A stretch of 64,000 nt of DNA from positions 2,480,001 to 2,544,000 of the forward strand of contig AP017895.1 in the NCBI GenBank assembly GCA_002355935.1, read 5' to 3'. The position numbers were made by a program, and so were the translations under genes. Source of the stretch: Rothia aeria (GTDB lineage Bacteria; Actinomycetota; Actinomycetes; Actinomycetales; Micrococcaceae). Below are positions 8,819-18,905 of this stretch, piece after piece (the stretch's first letter is position 1; every line of letters begins with the position of its first letter). Under the pieces are notes generated by a model. That model was not told the origin of the DNA. It saw only the letters and a program-made list of their open reading frames with translations, and searched no databases.

Positions 8819-9781
8819 TTGGCAGCAGATAACCGCGCCCCATCACATATGCGCACCGGACTTTTCTACGCGATCATTACCTACCTGATGTGGGGTATGC
8901 TGCCGCTGTATTTCAATCTCATGGCGGATGCCTCCCCCGTTGAAATTGTGGCCTCACGCGTGGTTTTCTCCCTGATTTTCTGCGCGGCACTGCTACCGAT
9001 GCTGAAGCTGACCGGCGGGTTCGTTGAGGTGCTGAGGAATAGGCGGGCCACGCTCGTGCTGTTTGCAGCGTCCCTGCTGATTGGGGTGAACTGGTTTATT
9101 TACGTGCTTGCCACCACCACGGGGCGCACGATTGATGCCTCCCTGGGGTATTTCATTAACCCGCTGGTGTCGGTGAGTTTGGGCGTGATTTTCCTGAAGG
9201 AGCGGCTGCGGGTGGCGCAGTGGGTGGCTGTGGGACTCTCGGCGGTGGCCGTGCTGATCATGAGCGTCGTGTATGGGCAGGTGCCGTTCATCGGGTTGGG
9301 CCTGGCGTTTAGTTTCGGCATTTATGGGCTTCTTAAAAGCCGGGTTGGCGGCACGGTTGCGCCGGTGGTTTCGTTGTCCCTGGAGACGCTGCTGCTCATT
9401 CCTGTTGCCCTGCTGGCGCTGGTGTGGGTGCAGGGTACGGGGCAGTCCACAATGTTCACCACGCCGGGGCGGTTTTTGCTGTTGGCCTCCACGGGGGTGG
9501 TGACGGCGGTGCCGCTCATAGCGTTTGCGGCGGCGGCTAAACGCTTGCCGCTGACGGTGATCGGGATGGTGCAGTATGTGGGGCCGAGCATCCAGTTTTT
9601 CTTGGCGGTGTTCGTGCTGAAAGACCATATTGGCGCCGAGAAATGGCTGGGGCTGAGCATCATTTGGGTGGCGCTGGTGATTTTCACGGCCGATGCGGTG
9701 CGGGCTTCACGTACCTCGCGTCTTTCGCGCACGGCAGACCCCGAGACCGGTATGGTACCTATTGTGCAGCGCGAGGAATAA
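8819..9781 (+). CDS. rarD: RarD-type EamA/DMT permease
   Basis: A 320-residue integral membrane protein of the drug/metabolite transporter superfamily, with about ten hydrophobic helices. The opening RTGLFYAIITYLMWGMLPLY and the later NWFIYVLATTTGRTIDASLGYFINPLVSV (given in part) match RarD proteins. The substrate is unknown. The TTG at 8819 is taken as start because AAGGAG lies 5 bp upstream; the first ATG (8849) has no such site. The DNA ends close to an AT-rich spacer. Confidence 0.88.
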   Translation: MAADNRAPSHMRTGLFYAIITYLMWGMLPLYFNLMADASPVEIVASRVVFSLIFCAALLPMLKLTGGFVEVLRNRRATLVLFAASLLIGVNWFIYVLATTTGRTIDASLGYFINPLVSVSLGVIFLKERLRVAQWVAVGLSAVAVLIMSVVYGQVPFIGLGLAFSFGIYGLLKSRVGGTVAPVVSLSLETLLLIPVALLALVWVQGTGQSTMFTTPGRFLLLASTGVVTAVPLIAFAAAAKRLPLTVIGMVQYVGPSIQFFLAVFVLKDHIGAEKWLGLSIIWVALVIFTADAVRASRTSRLSRTADPETGMVPIVQREE

Positions 9782-9950
9782 AAGCTCACCGAACTATTGC
9801 ATCAATGAATAAATCCTGGGCGCACCGAATATGGTGAAAAATTATTGGTAAATTTATTGATTAGCGCATAAATGACGACAGAAGATTATGGCCTGTGAAT
9901 GTAGTTTATAATGCCCATTTTATGCGAAGCTTTCAATATTTTACGGACTA

Positions 9951-9992
9951 TAAAATTATGCACGCCACCCATTGTTTTATGAGTGGCGTGCA
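9951..9992 (-). terminator. Terminator of metPS
   Basis: A 10-bp inverted repeat TGCACGCCAC (9959-9968) / GTGGCGTGCA (9983-9992). Read on the minus strand it is followed by TAATTTTA, so it would end the metPS transcript. Confidence 0.75.
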
Positions 9993-10049
9993 CAATTTAT
10001 GTATTTATATTCTTTTAGTTTTACATCCTAGCAAGGTGCGGAGCACCCG

Positions 10050-10214
10050 TTACGATGCGGCGGATGTTCCCTCGGTACCCGAACGTGCGGGGACCTCATC
10101 AGAGTCGCCGGTATCGGTTTCGGGGTGCTTGTACAGGTTCAGCAGCGCGAACCCCAGACCGCCCCAGATAATGAGGATTGCCACGATCATCATAGCGATA
10201 GCTGCACCGCTCAT
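10050..10214 (-). CDS. metS: MetS-like small subunit of the methionine/alanine importer
   Basis: A 54-residue single-pass membrane peptide. It has one hydrophobic helix (MSGAAIAMMIVAILIIWGGL onward) and a short acidic hydrophilic tail. Its ATG overlaps the metP stop codon by one base (TAATG on the minus strand), so the two are translationally coupled. In Corynebacterium MetS is the small essential partner of the MetP NSS transporter; position and size fit that assignment. Confidence 0.88.
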   Translation of the reverse strand: MSGAAIAMMIVAILIIWGGLGFALLNLYKHPETDTGDSDEVPARSGTEGTSAAS

Positions 10215-11824
10215 TATGCCTCCTCGCCCTGTGCTTTTGCGTGTGCTTTCCGCGCGGCGTCGTCCACATGCGTGTGGGCGAGTTTACCGCCGATAATGGG
10301 CGGTGCCGGGGGTTCTTCGGCGGCGCGTGACTTATGCGACCATGGCAGGAATGAAATCACGACGGAGCCGATGAGGAGGAATGCCACCATGCCCCAGCCG
10401 AAGATCAGAAGCAGTTCCGCCGGGTACCCCTCATAAGGTTTAAAAAGGGACGTGAAGAACGTGGATATTAGGCTGTAACCCAGGATCAGCGGGGTAACTA
10501 CCGCCAGAAGAATCATCCAGAGCCATCCCACCTTGAAGGAGGAGACGGAGTTCAGGTGATCCCGCAGGGTCGGCAGGGCCCGCACACAGTAGACGACCAC
10601 AACAATGGAGGTCAGACCGGCAGCCAGAATACCGAAGTTATTCACGAAGTTATCGAGAATATCCAGCACGTACAGGCCGGATGAGGTGGGCATCAGCAGG
10701 GTCGAGATAATCGCCAACGGGATAATCACGATCATGGTCGAGATCAGGCGTGACGTACCGGCTTTATCCTGCACACCGGCGATAATGACCTCAAGAATCG
10801 AGATGAACGAGGTGAACCCGGCGAACAGCAGGGAGCCGAAGAACAGGAACCCGATGAGCGCCCCCGCCGGCGCCTGGGAAATAATGGTGGGGAAGGCGAT
10901 GAAAGCCAAGCCGGTGCCTTCTTCGACAACTTTGCCTACGGCGACGCCCTGTGCCTGTGCCATGAAGCCCAGCGCAGCGAACACACCGATACCCGCCAGC
11001 AGCTCAAACCCGGAGTTGGCGAAGCCCACGACGGTGCCCGAGCCGGTTAGGTCGGTCTTGGGCTTCAGGTAGGAGGCGTAGGTGACCATAATGCCGAAGC
11101 CGATGGAGAGCGAGAAGAAGATCTGCCCGTAGGCTGCAACCCAGACCTGGCCGTTAGCCAGTGCTCCCCAGTCGGGGCTGAACAGGGTGTTCAGACCGGT
11201 CATCGCCCCGGGCAGGGTGAGTGAGTACGCCACCAGCCCCACGAACATCAGGATCAGCAGGGGCATAAACACCACGTTGGCGGCGCCCACACCTTTTTGC
11301 ACGCCCAGCGCCATAATGACGATCAGGGAAAGCCACACCAACACGAGCGGAATGAGAATGCCGGGGTTAAAGTCGAGCGAAAGCTGCGGCTTCCCCACTT
11401 TCAGGAAGTCCTTCATGAAGAAGGTTTTCGCGTCGTCGCCCCATTCTTGGTTGAACGAGAAAATCATGTACCGCACCGACCAGGCGATAATCGCGGCATA
11501 GTAGATGGCGATCACCGAGTTAATGCCCATATGCCACCAGCCGATGAACTCGGTTTTGCGGTTGAGACGGCGGAACGCCAGCGGGGACGATGCGCGCCCG
11601 CGGTGGCCGATTGCGTAGTCGAAGAAGAGGAAGGTGACCCCGGCCGTCAGCAGCGCCACAATGTAGGGGATCATAAAGGCGCCACCGCCGTTTTTATAGG
11701 CTGCAGCAGGGAAACGCCAGATATTGCCCAGCCCCACAGCTGAGCCGATGGCGGCGAACAGGAAGACTCTGCGGCTTGAGAATCCTTCACGTTTCGCCGG
11801 GGTTTTAGCAGGAGTTGCTCCCAT
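10214..11824 (-). CDS. metP: MetP-like NSS family sodium-dependent transporter
   Basis: A 536-residue membrane protein with about twelve hydrophobic helices. The neurotransmitter:sodium symporter signature SAVGLGNIWRFP at about residues 28-40 carries the unwound TM1 and sodium site. The N-terminus is basic and hydrophilic. Coupled to the small metS gene it is most likely the methionine/alanine importer MetPS. The 255-bp region upstream should carry the promoter; I see no riboswitch fold there. Confidence 0.9.
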   Translation of the reverse strand: MGATPAKTPAKREGFSSRRVFLFAAIGSAVGLGNIWRFPAAAYKNGGGAFMIPYIVALLTAGVTFLFFDYAIGHRGRASSPLAFRRLNRKTEFIGWWHMGINSVIAIYYAAIIAWSVRYMIFSFNQEWGDDAKTFFMKDFLKVGKPQLSLDFNPGILIPLVLVWLSLIVIMALGVQKGVGAANVVFMPLLILMFVGLVAYSLTLPGAMTGLNTLFSPDWGALANGQVWVAAYGQIFFSLSIGFGIMVTYASYLKPKTDLTGSGTVVGFANSGFELLAGIGVFAALGFMAQAQGVAVGKVVEEGTGLAFIAFPTIISQAPAGALIGFLFFGSLLFAGFTSFISILEVIIAGVQDKAGTSRLISTMIVIIPLAIISTLLMPTSSGLYVLDILDNFVNNFGILAAGLTSIVVVVYCVRALPTLRDHLNSVSSFKVGWLWMILLAVVTPLILGYSLISTFFTSLFKPYEGYPAELLLIFGWGMVAFLLIGSVVISFLPWSHKSRAAEEPPAPPIIGGKLAHTHVDDAARKAHAKAQGEEA

Positions 11825-12079
11825 GGTTTGGTATACCTCGGTCTAGATGTTCACGTGTGCACATTTGCACGGCAAAAGGCGCCCCTCGCGCCGGTAAGGT
11901 GCGGGGTGCGGTGCCGATATCGGGATGCACGCTGGTTGCGGCGTGTCTCCTTCGTCGATGCCGCCGGTACCGGGTATGACCGGGAGCATAACTCTAAAAG
12001 GTTTACAGTATTTAATGCGTGCGGTCAATGTGCTTGGGCCTGCATGCCTCGCTTTAAGGTTGTGAGCTTAACCCTATAG

Positions 12080-13147
12080 TTACCCTTCACGATGCACCAC
12101 GGCGTGGGCGAATGAGGTGAGGGCAGCTTTCGCGGTGCTTTCAGGCAGGGGCGCGAGCGCCGCAATCGCACGGTCAGCCCATTCGTAGGCGATCCGCCAC
12201 GCTTGCTCTGTGACCGGGTGCGCGGCGAGCGCGGACACGGCGGCCCCCAACGCCTCATCAGTACTGAGGTCGGTGTCAATGAGGGCACGCACTTCACGGG
12301 CGGATTCGTCCCCGGCTGCGGCGGCCCGGTCAAGCAGGATGGTGGGCAGGGTGGGCACGCCTTCGCGCAGGTCGGTGCCGCGTGTTTTGCCGGAGGAGGC
12401 GCCGTCGCTGACAATATCGATCACATCATCGGCGAGCTGGAAGGCCACGCCCACGAGTTCACCGTAGCGGGCCATGATCTGCACGGTCTCTTCGCTTGCC
12501 CCCGACAGCAGGGAGCCGTACTCCCCCGCCGCGGCGATGAGCGAGCCTGTTTTGCCTTCAATGACGGCAATGTAGTGGTCAAGAATGTCTTGGTGTTCGC
12601 GTGGGCCGGTTGTTTCGTACAGCTGCCCCAGCACGAGGCGTTCAAAGGTTTGCGCCTGAATTTTCATGGGGCGGGTGCCCAGCTCTGAGACGAGCAGTGA
12701 GGCGCGGGAGAAGATAAGATCGCCGGTGAGGATGGCGACGGAGTTGCCCCAGATGGTTTGTGCGGTGTCTACTCCGCGGCGTTTGGGGGCTTCGTCCATC
12801 ACGTCGTCATGGTAGAGGGTTGCCAGATGGGTGAGCTCGACAACCACCGCAGCCTCAGTCACCTCGTCGTTAATCTGTCCGTCCACGGCGGCAGCGAGCA
12901 GGGTCAGCAGCGGGCGCACGCGTTTACCTCCGGCGAGTAACAGGTGGCGTGAGGCAACATCCGCAAGCTTATCGGTTTGGGCGATGGCTTCTCCCAGGCG
13001 CTCTTCGATACGCGCTAAGGAGGTGAGAATACGCGGCCCAAGCTCGGGGTCTGCCGCGATGAGTTCGAACCCGGCGGGCAGAGTAAAGTCATCTGCCGCC
13101 ATGAATTCGGTTGCCGCGATGGGCTGTTCTGTGTTGCTTGCGCTCAC
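12080..13147 (-). CDS. Long-chain trans-polyprenyl diphosphate synthase
   Basis: A 355-residue all-alpha prenyltransferase. The first aspartate-rich motif is in LATLYHDDVMDEAPKRRG, the second in AFQLADDVIDIVSDGAS; GGKRVRPLL is the substrate-binding region. It condenses isopentenyl diphosphate to make the menaquinone side chain. It follows menG on the same strand with a 100-bp gap, which supports a role in menaquinone synthesis (hepta- to nona-prenyl product; length not predictable). GTG at 13147 is preceded by AGAAGG. Confidence 0.92.
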   Translation of the reverse strand: MSASNTEQPIAATEFMAADDFTLPAGFELIAADPELGPRILTSLARIEERLGEAIAQTDKLADVASRHLLLAGGKRVRPLLTLLAAAVDGQINDEVTEAAVVVELTHLATLYHDDVMDEAPKRRGVDTAQTIWGNSVAILTGDLIFSRASLLVSELGTRPMKIQAQTFERLVLGQLYETTGPREHQDILDHYIAVIEGKTGSLIAAAGEYGSLLSGASEETVQIMARYGELVGVAFQLADDVIDIVSDGASSGKTRGTDLREGVPTLPTILLDRAAAAGDESAREVRALIDTDLSTDEALGAAVSALAAHPVTEQAWRIAYEWADRAIAALAPLPESTAKAALTSFAHAVVHREG

Positions 13148-13248
13148 TGTGCCTTCTCTTATTGATGCTGTGCGTTTGGTGCCGGGTGAGTGGGTGCGCC
13201 AAGGTGCAGTGGTCTGCTGACTTGGCCGTAGTATACATTTTGGACTAT

Positions 13249-13995
13249 TTAGTTAGGCTCTGCGAGTTTGAAGCCGCGGTGGATGGCAACGATTCCGCCG
13301 GAGAGGTTGCGGTATTTGACGTCTCGCCAGCCTGCGCGCGCGAATTCTTGGGCAAGGTCACGCTGGTTAGGCCAGGCGATAATCGACTCCGCAAGGTATT
13401 CGTAGGATTCAGGGTTTGAGGAGATAGCGCGCGCTACTGGCGGTATTGCCTGCATAATGTACTTTTTATATACCTTACCGAATGGGGCGAAGGTGGGGGT
13501 GGAAAATTCGAGGACGACGATGCGCCCGCCGGGTTTGGTGACTCGGTACAGTTCGCGCAAGGCCTTTGGGTAGTCAGCCACGTTGCGCAGCCCGTAGGAC
13601 ATGGTGACCGCGTCGAAGGTGCTGTCGCTGAAGGGGAGGTTGGTGACGTCAGCCTGCACGAACGTCATATCGGGGCGGCGTTTGCGTCCGACCTCCAGCA
13701 TCCCTTCGGAGAGATCTGCGGCGATAACATCTACCCCGGCGTCGGCGAAAGGCTCGGAGGATGTGCCGGTTCCGGCGGCAACGTCGAGTATTTTCTGGCC
13801 GGGGTGCGCCTCGACGGCGGCGACGGTGTGTTTGCGCCAGCGCAGGTGTTGCCCCAGTGACAGGATGCCGTTCATGAGGTCGTAGCGGTGCGCGACGGTG
13901 TCGAACATGGCGGCGATGTCGCCGGTTTTTTTATCGAGGCTCGCGCGGCTTCTGGCGGAGTTGCGGGGCATGGGGTTCTTTTCTGTGGTGCTCAC
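13249..13995 (-). CDS. menG: Demethylmenaquinone methyltransferase
   Basis: A class I SAM-dependent methyltransferase of the UbiE/MenG family, the last step of menaquinone synthesis. Motifs are AMFDTVAHRYDLMNGILSLG at the start of the core, the SAM-binding KILDVAAGTGTSSEPFADAG, and the C-terminal YEYLAESIIAWPNQ. About 248 residues from GTG 13995; ATG 13971 is an alternative preceded by AGAAAAGAA. Codons further upstream would add an unlikely extension. It is probably cotranscribed with the prenyl synthase downstream. Confidence 0.93.
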   Translation of the reverse strand: MSTTEKNPMPRNSARSRASLDKKTGDIAAMFDTVAHRYDLMNGILSLGQHLRWRKHTVAAVEAHPGQKILDVAAGTGTSSEPFADAGVDVIAADLSEGMLEVGRKRRPDMTFVQADVTNLPFSDSTFDAVTMSYGLRNVADYPKALRELYRVTKPGGRIVVLEFSTPTFAPFGKVYKKYIMQAIPPVARAISSNPESYEYLAESIIAWPNQRDLAQEFARAGWRDVKYRNLSGGIVAIHRGFKLAEPN

Positions 13996-14106
13996 GCCTT
14001 CAATTGTGGCATGTTCTACCGCCGGTGGATAGTTGGACACTTTCTGTAAGGAGGCGGGGTGCGTGGGGTGCGGGGGTGTTTTCACCCTTTGACGGCGCGA
14101 AACTCA

Positions 14107-14209
14107 TGAATATTCACTGCCTTCGGAGGCACTTGTTCCCCGCCATTTCGGGCGTGTATGCGCATTCAGAATATTCATATCCTGTATTTTCAGTAATTTT
14201 ATGAATATT
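14107..14209. promoter_or_regulatory. Repeated GAATATTC palindromes upstream of the amino acid ABC operon
   Basis: TGAATATTCA (14107-14116), GAATATTC inside AGAATATTCAT (14168-14178) and the half-conserved ATGAATATT (14201-14209) lie between menG and the ABC operon. The last lies about 80 bp upstream of the lipoprotein start. Three copies of the same short palindrome suggest a binding site for a dimeric regulator, which cannot be identified from sequence. Confidence 0.4.
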
Positions 14210-14289
14210 TATTATATTACTTGCATTCTTTATCGTTTGGGTGCAGACTAGAGAAAGCCCGATAAACGTCATACACCTACGGAGAGACC

Positions 14290-15107
14290 ATGACCACCGC
14301 TACCAAGAAAACCCTCGCGCTTTTCGCTCTCGCCCCCCTGCTGTTGAGCGGATGCGTCTCAACCGAAAGCTCCGGCTCCGGCGGAGGCAGCGTTAACCTC
14401 ATCAAATCCGACACCCTCAGCGTGTGCACCAACACCCCCTACAAGCCTTTCGAATACGAAGAAAACGGCAAAGTGATCGGGCTGGATGCAGACATTGCCG
14501 AAGCTATCGCCAAGGATCTTGGCGTCAAGGCGCAGCTGACCTCCATTAGTTTCGAGGGCCTTGACTCCGGTACCGGCCTCACCAGCGGCCAGTGCGATAT
14601 TGCCCTAGCAGGTATTAGCGTCACCGACGCCCGGAAATCCAAGATGGCCTTCAGCAACGTCTACTTTGAAGACAAACAGGCAATCCTGGTTCCCAAAGAC
14701 TCAAAGATCAGCTCTGCCGCTGACCTCAAAGGCGCTAAAGTAGGGGCCCAGCAGGCCACCAGCGGTGAAGAATACGCCAAGAACCAGGGCGCAGACGTCA
14801 CCCAGTATGAGGACACCTCCCTCATGATCTCAGCCCTTGAAACCGGTAAGGTGCAGGCCGTATCAGCAAACCTCTCCGTTATCTCTGAGGCCCTCAAGGC
14901 CAACCCCTCACTGAAGATCGCCTACGAAACCTCCGAAGGGGCCGACGAAATCGCCGCAGCCGTATCCCCACCAACACCGCCCTGCTGGAGAAAGCCAACC
15001 AGAGCATCGACAAGCTCAAGAACAGCGGCGAACTCAATAAGCTCAAAGAAAAGTGGGTGGGGACTTCTTCCACCTCAAGCACCGCCGCCACGGCCCCCAA
15101 GAGCTAA
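14290..15107 (+). CDS. Amino acid ABC transporter substrate-binding lipoprotein (frame broken by one base)
   Basis: A signal peptide and lipobox (ALAPLLLSGC) open the protein, followed by a family 3 solute-binding domain (SVCTNTPYKPFEYEENGKV, ADIAEAIAKDLGV, GQCDIALAGISVTDARKSKM). The frame breaks near 14960. One extra C at 14960-14961 gives a continuous 272-residue protein ending NTALLEKANQSIDKLKNSGE... to the TAA at 15105-15107, the normal C-terminus for the family. It binds a polar amino acid outside the membrane and passes it to the permease encoded next. Confidence 0.85.
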
Positions 15108-15163
15108 AGCTCCCAGCACAAGCGTCACAACAACGCACAGCCCCACACGATACGAACAGATAG

Positions 15164-15970
15164 ATGGCACAGACAAAGCTCTCACCCCGCAAAAAACAGG
15201 CGATATTTCGGTACACCCAGTACGCGCTGCTCGCAGTCATTGCGATTATTGCGCTCGTCATGGCCGACTGGAATACGCTCACCAAACAGGTTTTTAACCT
15301 TGATATTGCCGCCAAACAGTTCCCCGGCATCATTACCGTCGCGCTGAAAAATACGCTCATTTACACGGCGCTCGGCTTCGCTGTGGGCCTCTCAGGCGGG
15401 CTGCTGCTGGCGCTCATGCGTATCTCGTCCATCGCACCCTATCGGTGGCTCGCCACCCTGTACGTCGAGATCTTCCGGGGTATTCCCGCCCTGCTGGTCT
15501 TCTTCGCATTCGGTTACGGCATTCCTCTGGCGTTTAAAATCCGGTTTGTGGATAACCTCATCCCGGTTACGCTTTCTTTGGGCGTGGTCTCAGCCGCGTA
15601 CATTAGCGAGGTGCTGCGGGCCGGTCTTCAAGCGGTGCCGAAAGGCCAGTATGAGGCAGCCCGGTCGCTGGGCATGTCCCACACCCGGGCGATGGTCTCC
15701 ATCACCGTGCCGCAGGCATTCCGCATTGTGCTGCCGCCGCTGACGAACGAGGTTATTCTGCTCACCAAGGATTCCTCACTCGTGTACCTGCTGGGCGTGA
15801 CAGTCTCCCAGTATGAGCTGGCGAAATTCGGGCGTGAAGGCATCACCGCTGGGGGTGCCGGGCTCACCCCGCTGGTGGTCGCGGGCCTATGCTACCTCAT
15901 TATTACGGTGCCGCTGGGGCAGCTTTCGGCCTACTTTGAGAAGCGCACCCAGGCACGTTCACGCAAGTAA
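15164..15970 (+). CDS. Amino acid ABC transporter permease
   Basis: A 268-residue HisM/GlnP-type permease with about five to six membrane helices. The EAA loop is clear: EAARSLGMSHTRAMVSITVP, preceded by VLRAGLQAVPKGQ. Residues 1-15 are basic and cytoplasmic. It sits between the binding lipoprotein and the ATPase and would form a homodimeric channel. The specific amino acid is not predictable. Confidence 0.92.
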   Translation: MAQTKLSPRKKQAIFRYTQYALLAVIAIIALVMADWNTLTKQVFNLDIAAKQFPGIITVALKNTLIYTALGFAVGLSGGLLLALMRISSIAPYRWLATLYVEIFRGIPALLVFFAFGYGIPLAFKIRFVDNLIPVTLSLGVVSAAYISEVLRAGLQAVPKGQYEAARSLGMSHTRAMVSITVPQAFRIVLPPLTNEVILLTKDSSLVYLLGVTVSQYELAKFGREGITAGGAGLTPLVVAGLCYLIITVPLGQLSAYFEKRTQARSRK

Positions 15971-15991
15971 CCGGTGAAGGAGAACATTACG

Positions 15992-16813
15992 ATGACTGAG
16001 ACGATGAAGCCGGCACCGGCATCCGTGAGCATTAAGGGCCTCAATAAGTCCTACGGCAAACTACAGGTACTCAAAGGTATTGATATTGAGGTGGAACCGG
16101 GTGAGGTGGTGTGCCTGATCGGCCCTTCCGGTTCAGGCAAATCAACTCTGCTGCGGTGCGTGAACCTGCTTGAAGAGCCTCAGGGCGGAACCATCACCGT
16201 AGGTCACACCGAAGTCACCGACCCGGATGTGGATATTAACGCGGTGCGCACCCGCATGGGCATGGTGTTCCAGCAGTTCAACCTGTTCGGGCACCTGAGC
16301 GTACTCGATAACTGCACCATTGCCCAGGTAAAAGTACTGGGGCGCAGCAAGGCAACCGCTGAGCAGGTGGCGCGCGAGCAGCTGGCGAAGGTGGGGCTTG
16401 CCGGTAAGGAAAACAGCCTGCCGAGCCAGCTCTCAGGCGGGCAGCAGCAGCGTGTGGCTATCGCCCGGGCGCTCTCCATGAATCCCGAGCTGATGCTGTT
16501 TGATGAGCCCACTAGTGCCCTCGACCCCGAAATGGTCGGCGATGTGCTCGGCATTATGCGTGAGCTGGCCGATGAGGGGATGACCATGCTCGTGGTCACC
16601 CACGAGATGGCGTTCGCCCGGGACGTGGCCGACCGTGTGGTTTTCATGGCTGACGGCGTGGTGGTAGAGGAAGGCCCCGCCGAGCAGGTGATTGGCAACC
16701 CGCAGCATGAGCGTACCAAGACTTTCTTAGCGCGTGTGCTGGATCCCACCCACGTTGCTCAAGCGCAGCAGGACACTGCCAAGGATGCGTCCACCGCACA
16801 AGCCAAGGGGTAA
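15992..16813 (+). CDS. Amino acid ABC transporter ATP-binding protein
   Basis: A 273-residue GlnQ/HisP-type ATPase. Walker [11 protein letters not shown]-loop [10 protein letters not shown], signature LSGGQQQR, Walker [13 protein letters not shown] and the H-loop VVTHEM are all intact. ATG 15992 is chosen because AAGGAG (15977-15982) lies 9 bp upstream; the GTG at 15974 overlaps that site. It is the last gene of a three-gene importer operon. Confidence 0.93.
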   Translation: MTETMKPAPASVSIKGLNKSYGKLQVLKGIDIEVEPGEVVCLIGPSGSGKSTLLRCVNLLEEPQGGTITVGHTEVTDPDVDINAVRTRMGMVFQQFNLFGHLSVLDNCTIAQVKVLGRSKATAEQVAREQLAKVGLAGKENSLPSQLSGGQQQRVAIARALSMNPELMLFDEPTSALDPEMVGDVLGIMRELADEGMTMLVVTHEMAFARDVADRVVFMADGVVVEEGPAEQVIGNPQHERTKTFLARVLDPTHVAQAQQDTAKDASTAQAKG

Positions 16814-16875
16814 ATACTCCCCCCCCCCCAGGCAGCCGGTACGCACCCGCCAGGTATGACGTTAAAGAGTGAGGC

Positions 16876-16900
16876 GGCAAACAGGTAAAACCCGTTTGCC
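16876..16900. terminator. Terminator between the ABC operon and the AraC gene
   Basis: GGCAAAC-GG pairs with CC-GTTTGCC around a TAAAA loop, with one mismatch. It lies between two convergent genes. Just upstream is a run of ten C (from about 16820), which stands out but has no assigned role. Confidence 0.6.
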
Positions 16901-16911
16901 GTCCCACTTTG

Positions 16912-17930
16912 CTATGAACCGTTCACCGTGTTTGTGGTATTTTCCTGGGACGACAGCTGATCGCGGTACTGACCCGGGGTGAGACCCGTCCATTTTTTAA
17001 ATGCCCTCGTGAACGAACTAACCTCCGTATATCCAGAGAGCAGCGCCACATCCTGCAGGCCCGCCGCCGGGTTTTTCAGATAGGAGCACGCCAGTTCGCT
17101 TTGCGCCTGAGAGCATTCATGCTGGTAGCTGGTTCCGGCCTGTTGAAGCTCACGCTGTAAGGTTCGTCCGCTCACGCCCAGATGGGATGAGAGCTTCTCC
17201 AGACTGTACGAGCCGCTGGGTATCATCCGTAAAAGTTCAGCGCGCACACTTTGTACTACCCCGTAGTGACGCTCAGAAGCAGCGATTTTTTCGTCAAGTA
17301 CCGGTTCTAGGTACTCCCACATGACGTTATTCGCTTTCCGAAAGGGCAGCAGCAGATCGGCAGCTGCGAATACCAGTGAGTTGCAGCTGGCCGCACGCGG
17401 GGCAACACCAAAAATTCGGTGTATTCTGCGGAGTACTCAAACGGTGCCTCCACGAACAGGGGCACAATATACCGCCCCGTCCCAGTACGCATAAGGGTCA
17501 GCAGAATAACTTGCTCTAAAAGGACCCCGCTGCGGGGAAGCGCCCGTTCAGCACCCGCAAACGCAAATTCGACACGGCACCGGTTCTTCTCATGCGTGGT
17601 GTGCATGTCGATAGGGGCCGTGAGTTTTTTGTACCGCTCAAACCGGGCTAGCCCCTCCCACCCGTTATCGGCTGCGAGCGCCCCAAAAATCGCTGGAACC
17701 CACTGTTTGAGACTGCTCTGAGTGCCCAGCTTCAGTAATTCCTTATCGGGAATTGTTGTATCTATGGTACGCAGAAAATCGAGGTACTGGCTGGGGTTTA
17801 GGGTGATGTCTTCGCCGGTGGCCAGTGCCCTGCGGCAGGAGGCGGGAAGGAAATCTTCGGGTTCTATGCCGTAGCTTTTCAGGTAGGGCATGATGCTTCC
17901 CGGCAAGGTTATGTGTTCCACGGCGGGCAC
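16912..17930 (-). CDS. AraC family transcriptional regulator (frame broken by one base)
   Basis: As given the frame breaks at the A5 run 17410-17414. One added base joins an N-terminal effector domain (MPYLKSYGIEPEDFLPAS, of the OruR/arabinose-binding-like type) to a C-terminal double helix-turn-helix domain (SYSLEKLSSHLGVSGRTLQR; FTRAFKKWTGLTPGQYR). The restored length is about 339 residues, normal for the family. The start is taken as the GTG at 17930, directly after the stop of the upstream SDR gene; ATG 17891 is an alternative. It probably senses a small molecule and controls the neighbouring oxidoreductase, which is inference. Confidence 0.8.
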
Positions 17931-18745
17931 CTAGATGAAGCGGCGAACGATCGTATCGAAGGTGCGAGCGGGCAGAACTGTGTGCATCAGAACTGCGGGT
18001 TTTGCCATGAAACCGATGAGGTAACGGGTCTTGGGCTTTTTGCTTCGATGGCGTGGGTGATCGCCTTGGAAATAATAGCGGGGTCAGACAGCGACTTTGA
18101 GGAATAGAGGCGGCGCATATTCTCGGCGGTCTTACGGGCGATACTCTCGTAGGCGCCGCCCTTGGCCGATTCTTCCAGTTTGTCGGCAGCGATCATACCC
18201 CAGTCAGTTTTGATACCACCGGGCTCGATAATGGAGACCTGAATGCCGAAGTCGGAGGTTTCCATGCGCAGCGCATCGCTGAAGGCTTCGAAGGCGTACT
18301 TGGTGGCGTGGTACCAGGCGCCCATGAAGGTGGTGAGGCGCCCACCCATTGAAGAGACGTTAATAATGCGCCCGGAGCACTGCGCGCGCATATGCGGCAG
18401 GACAAGCTGCGTGAGTCGTGCCAGCCCAAAGAGATTTACCTCGAACTGGTTGCGTGCCTCGTCAAGGGTAACATCCTCGATCGCACCGTAGGAGCCGTAC
18501 CCCGCGTTATTAACAAGAGCGTCGATGCGCCCCTGCTTGGTAATAATGGTCTCTACAGCCTTCTTGATGGAGTCTTCGTCAGTAATGTCCAGCTGAAGCG
18601 GAATGATACCGAAGGGCCGAAGTTCTTCAAGCTTCTCCACGCGGCGTGCGGCACCGTAGACTGTGTGCCCTGCGGCTGCAAGATCTTTAGCGGTGTCGTA
18701 GCCGATACCTGAACTTGCGCCGGTGAGCAGAATAACCTGGGACAT
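17931..18745 (-). CDS. Short-chain dehydrogenase/reductase (frame broken by one base)
   Basis: A classical SDR. The Rossmann motif TGASSGIG is at residues 8-15, NNAG at about 83, the catalytic Ser in INVSSMGG and the YHATK tetrad further on. One extra base in the GGG run 18033-18035 restores a C-terminus (KTRYLIGFMAKPAVLMHTVL...) ending TIVRRFI, typical of this subfamily, and gives 271 residues. The restored stop abuts the start of the AraC gene with no gap, so the pair is likely one operon. The substrate is unknown. AAGGAG precedes the start. Confidence 0.85.
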
Positions 18746-18905
18746 TTTTCTCCTTGTATGGGTTGTCTTATGCGTTTTTTATCCGGTTGTATTACCAGCA
18801 TAGAAAAAACATCATTAGCAATTCGCGCCATACGGTTAGCAGTTTACGCCAGATTATGTATCGCTCCCCTACACACCGCAGATGGTCATACCCCAGTTAA
18901 ACAGT

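Noticed and set aside
11825-12079. A possible riboswitch upstream of metP
   Set aside because: I looked for SAM and other common aptamer cores on the minus strand and could not recognise any.
16815-16832. The ten-C run after the ABC ATPase as a phase-variation tract
   Set aside because: It lies after the stop codon and before the terminator hairpin, so a change in length would not alter a coding frame or an evident promoter.
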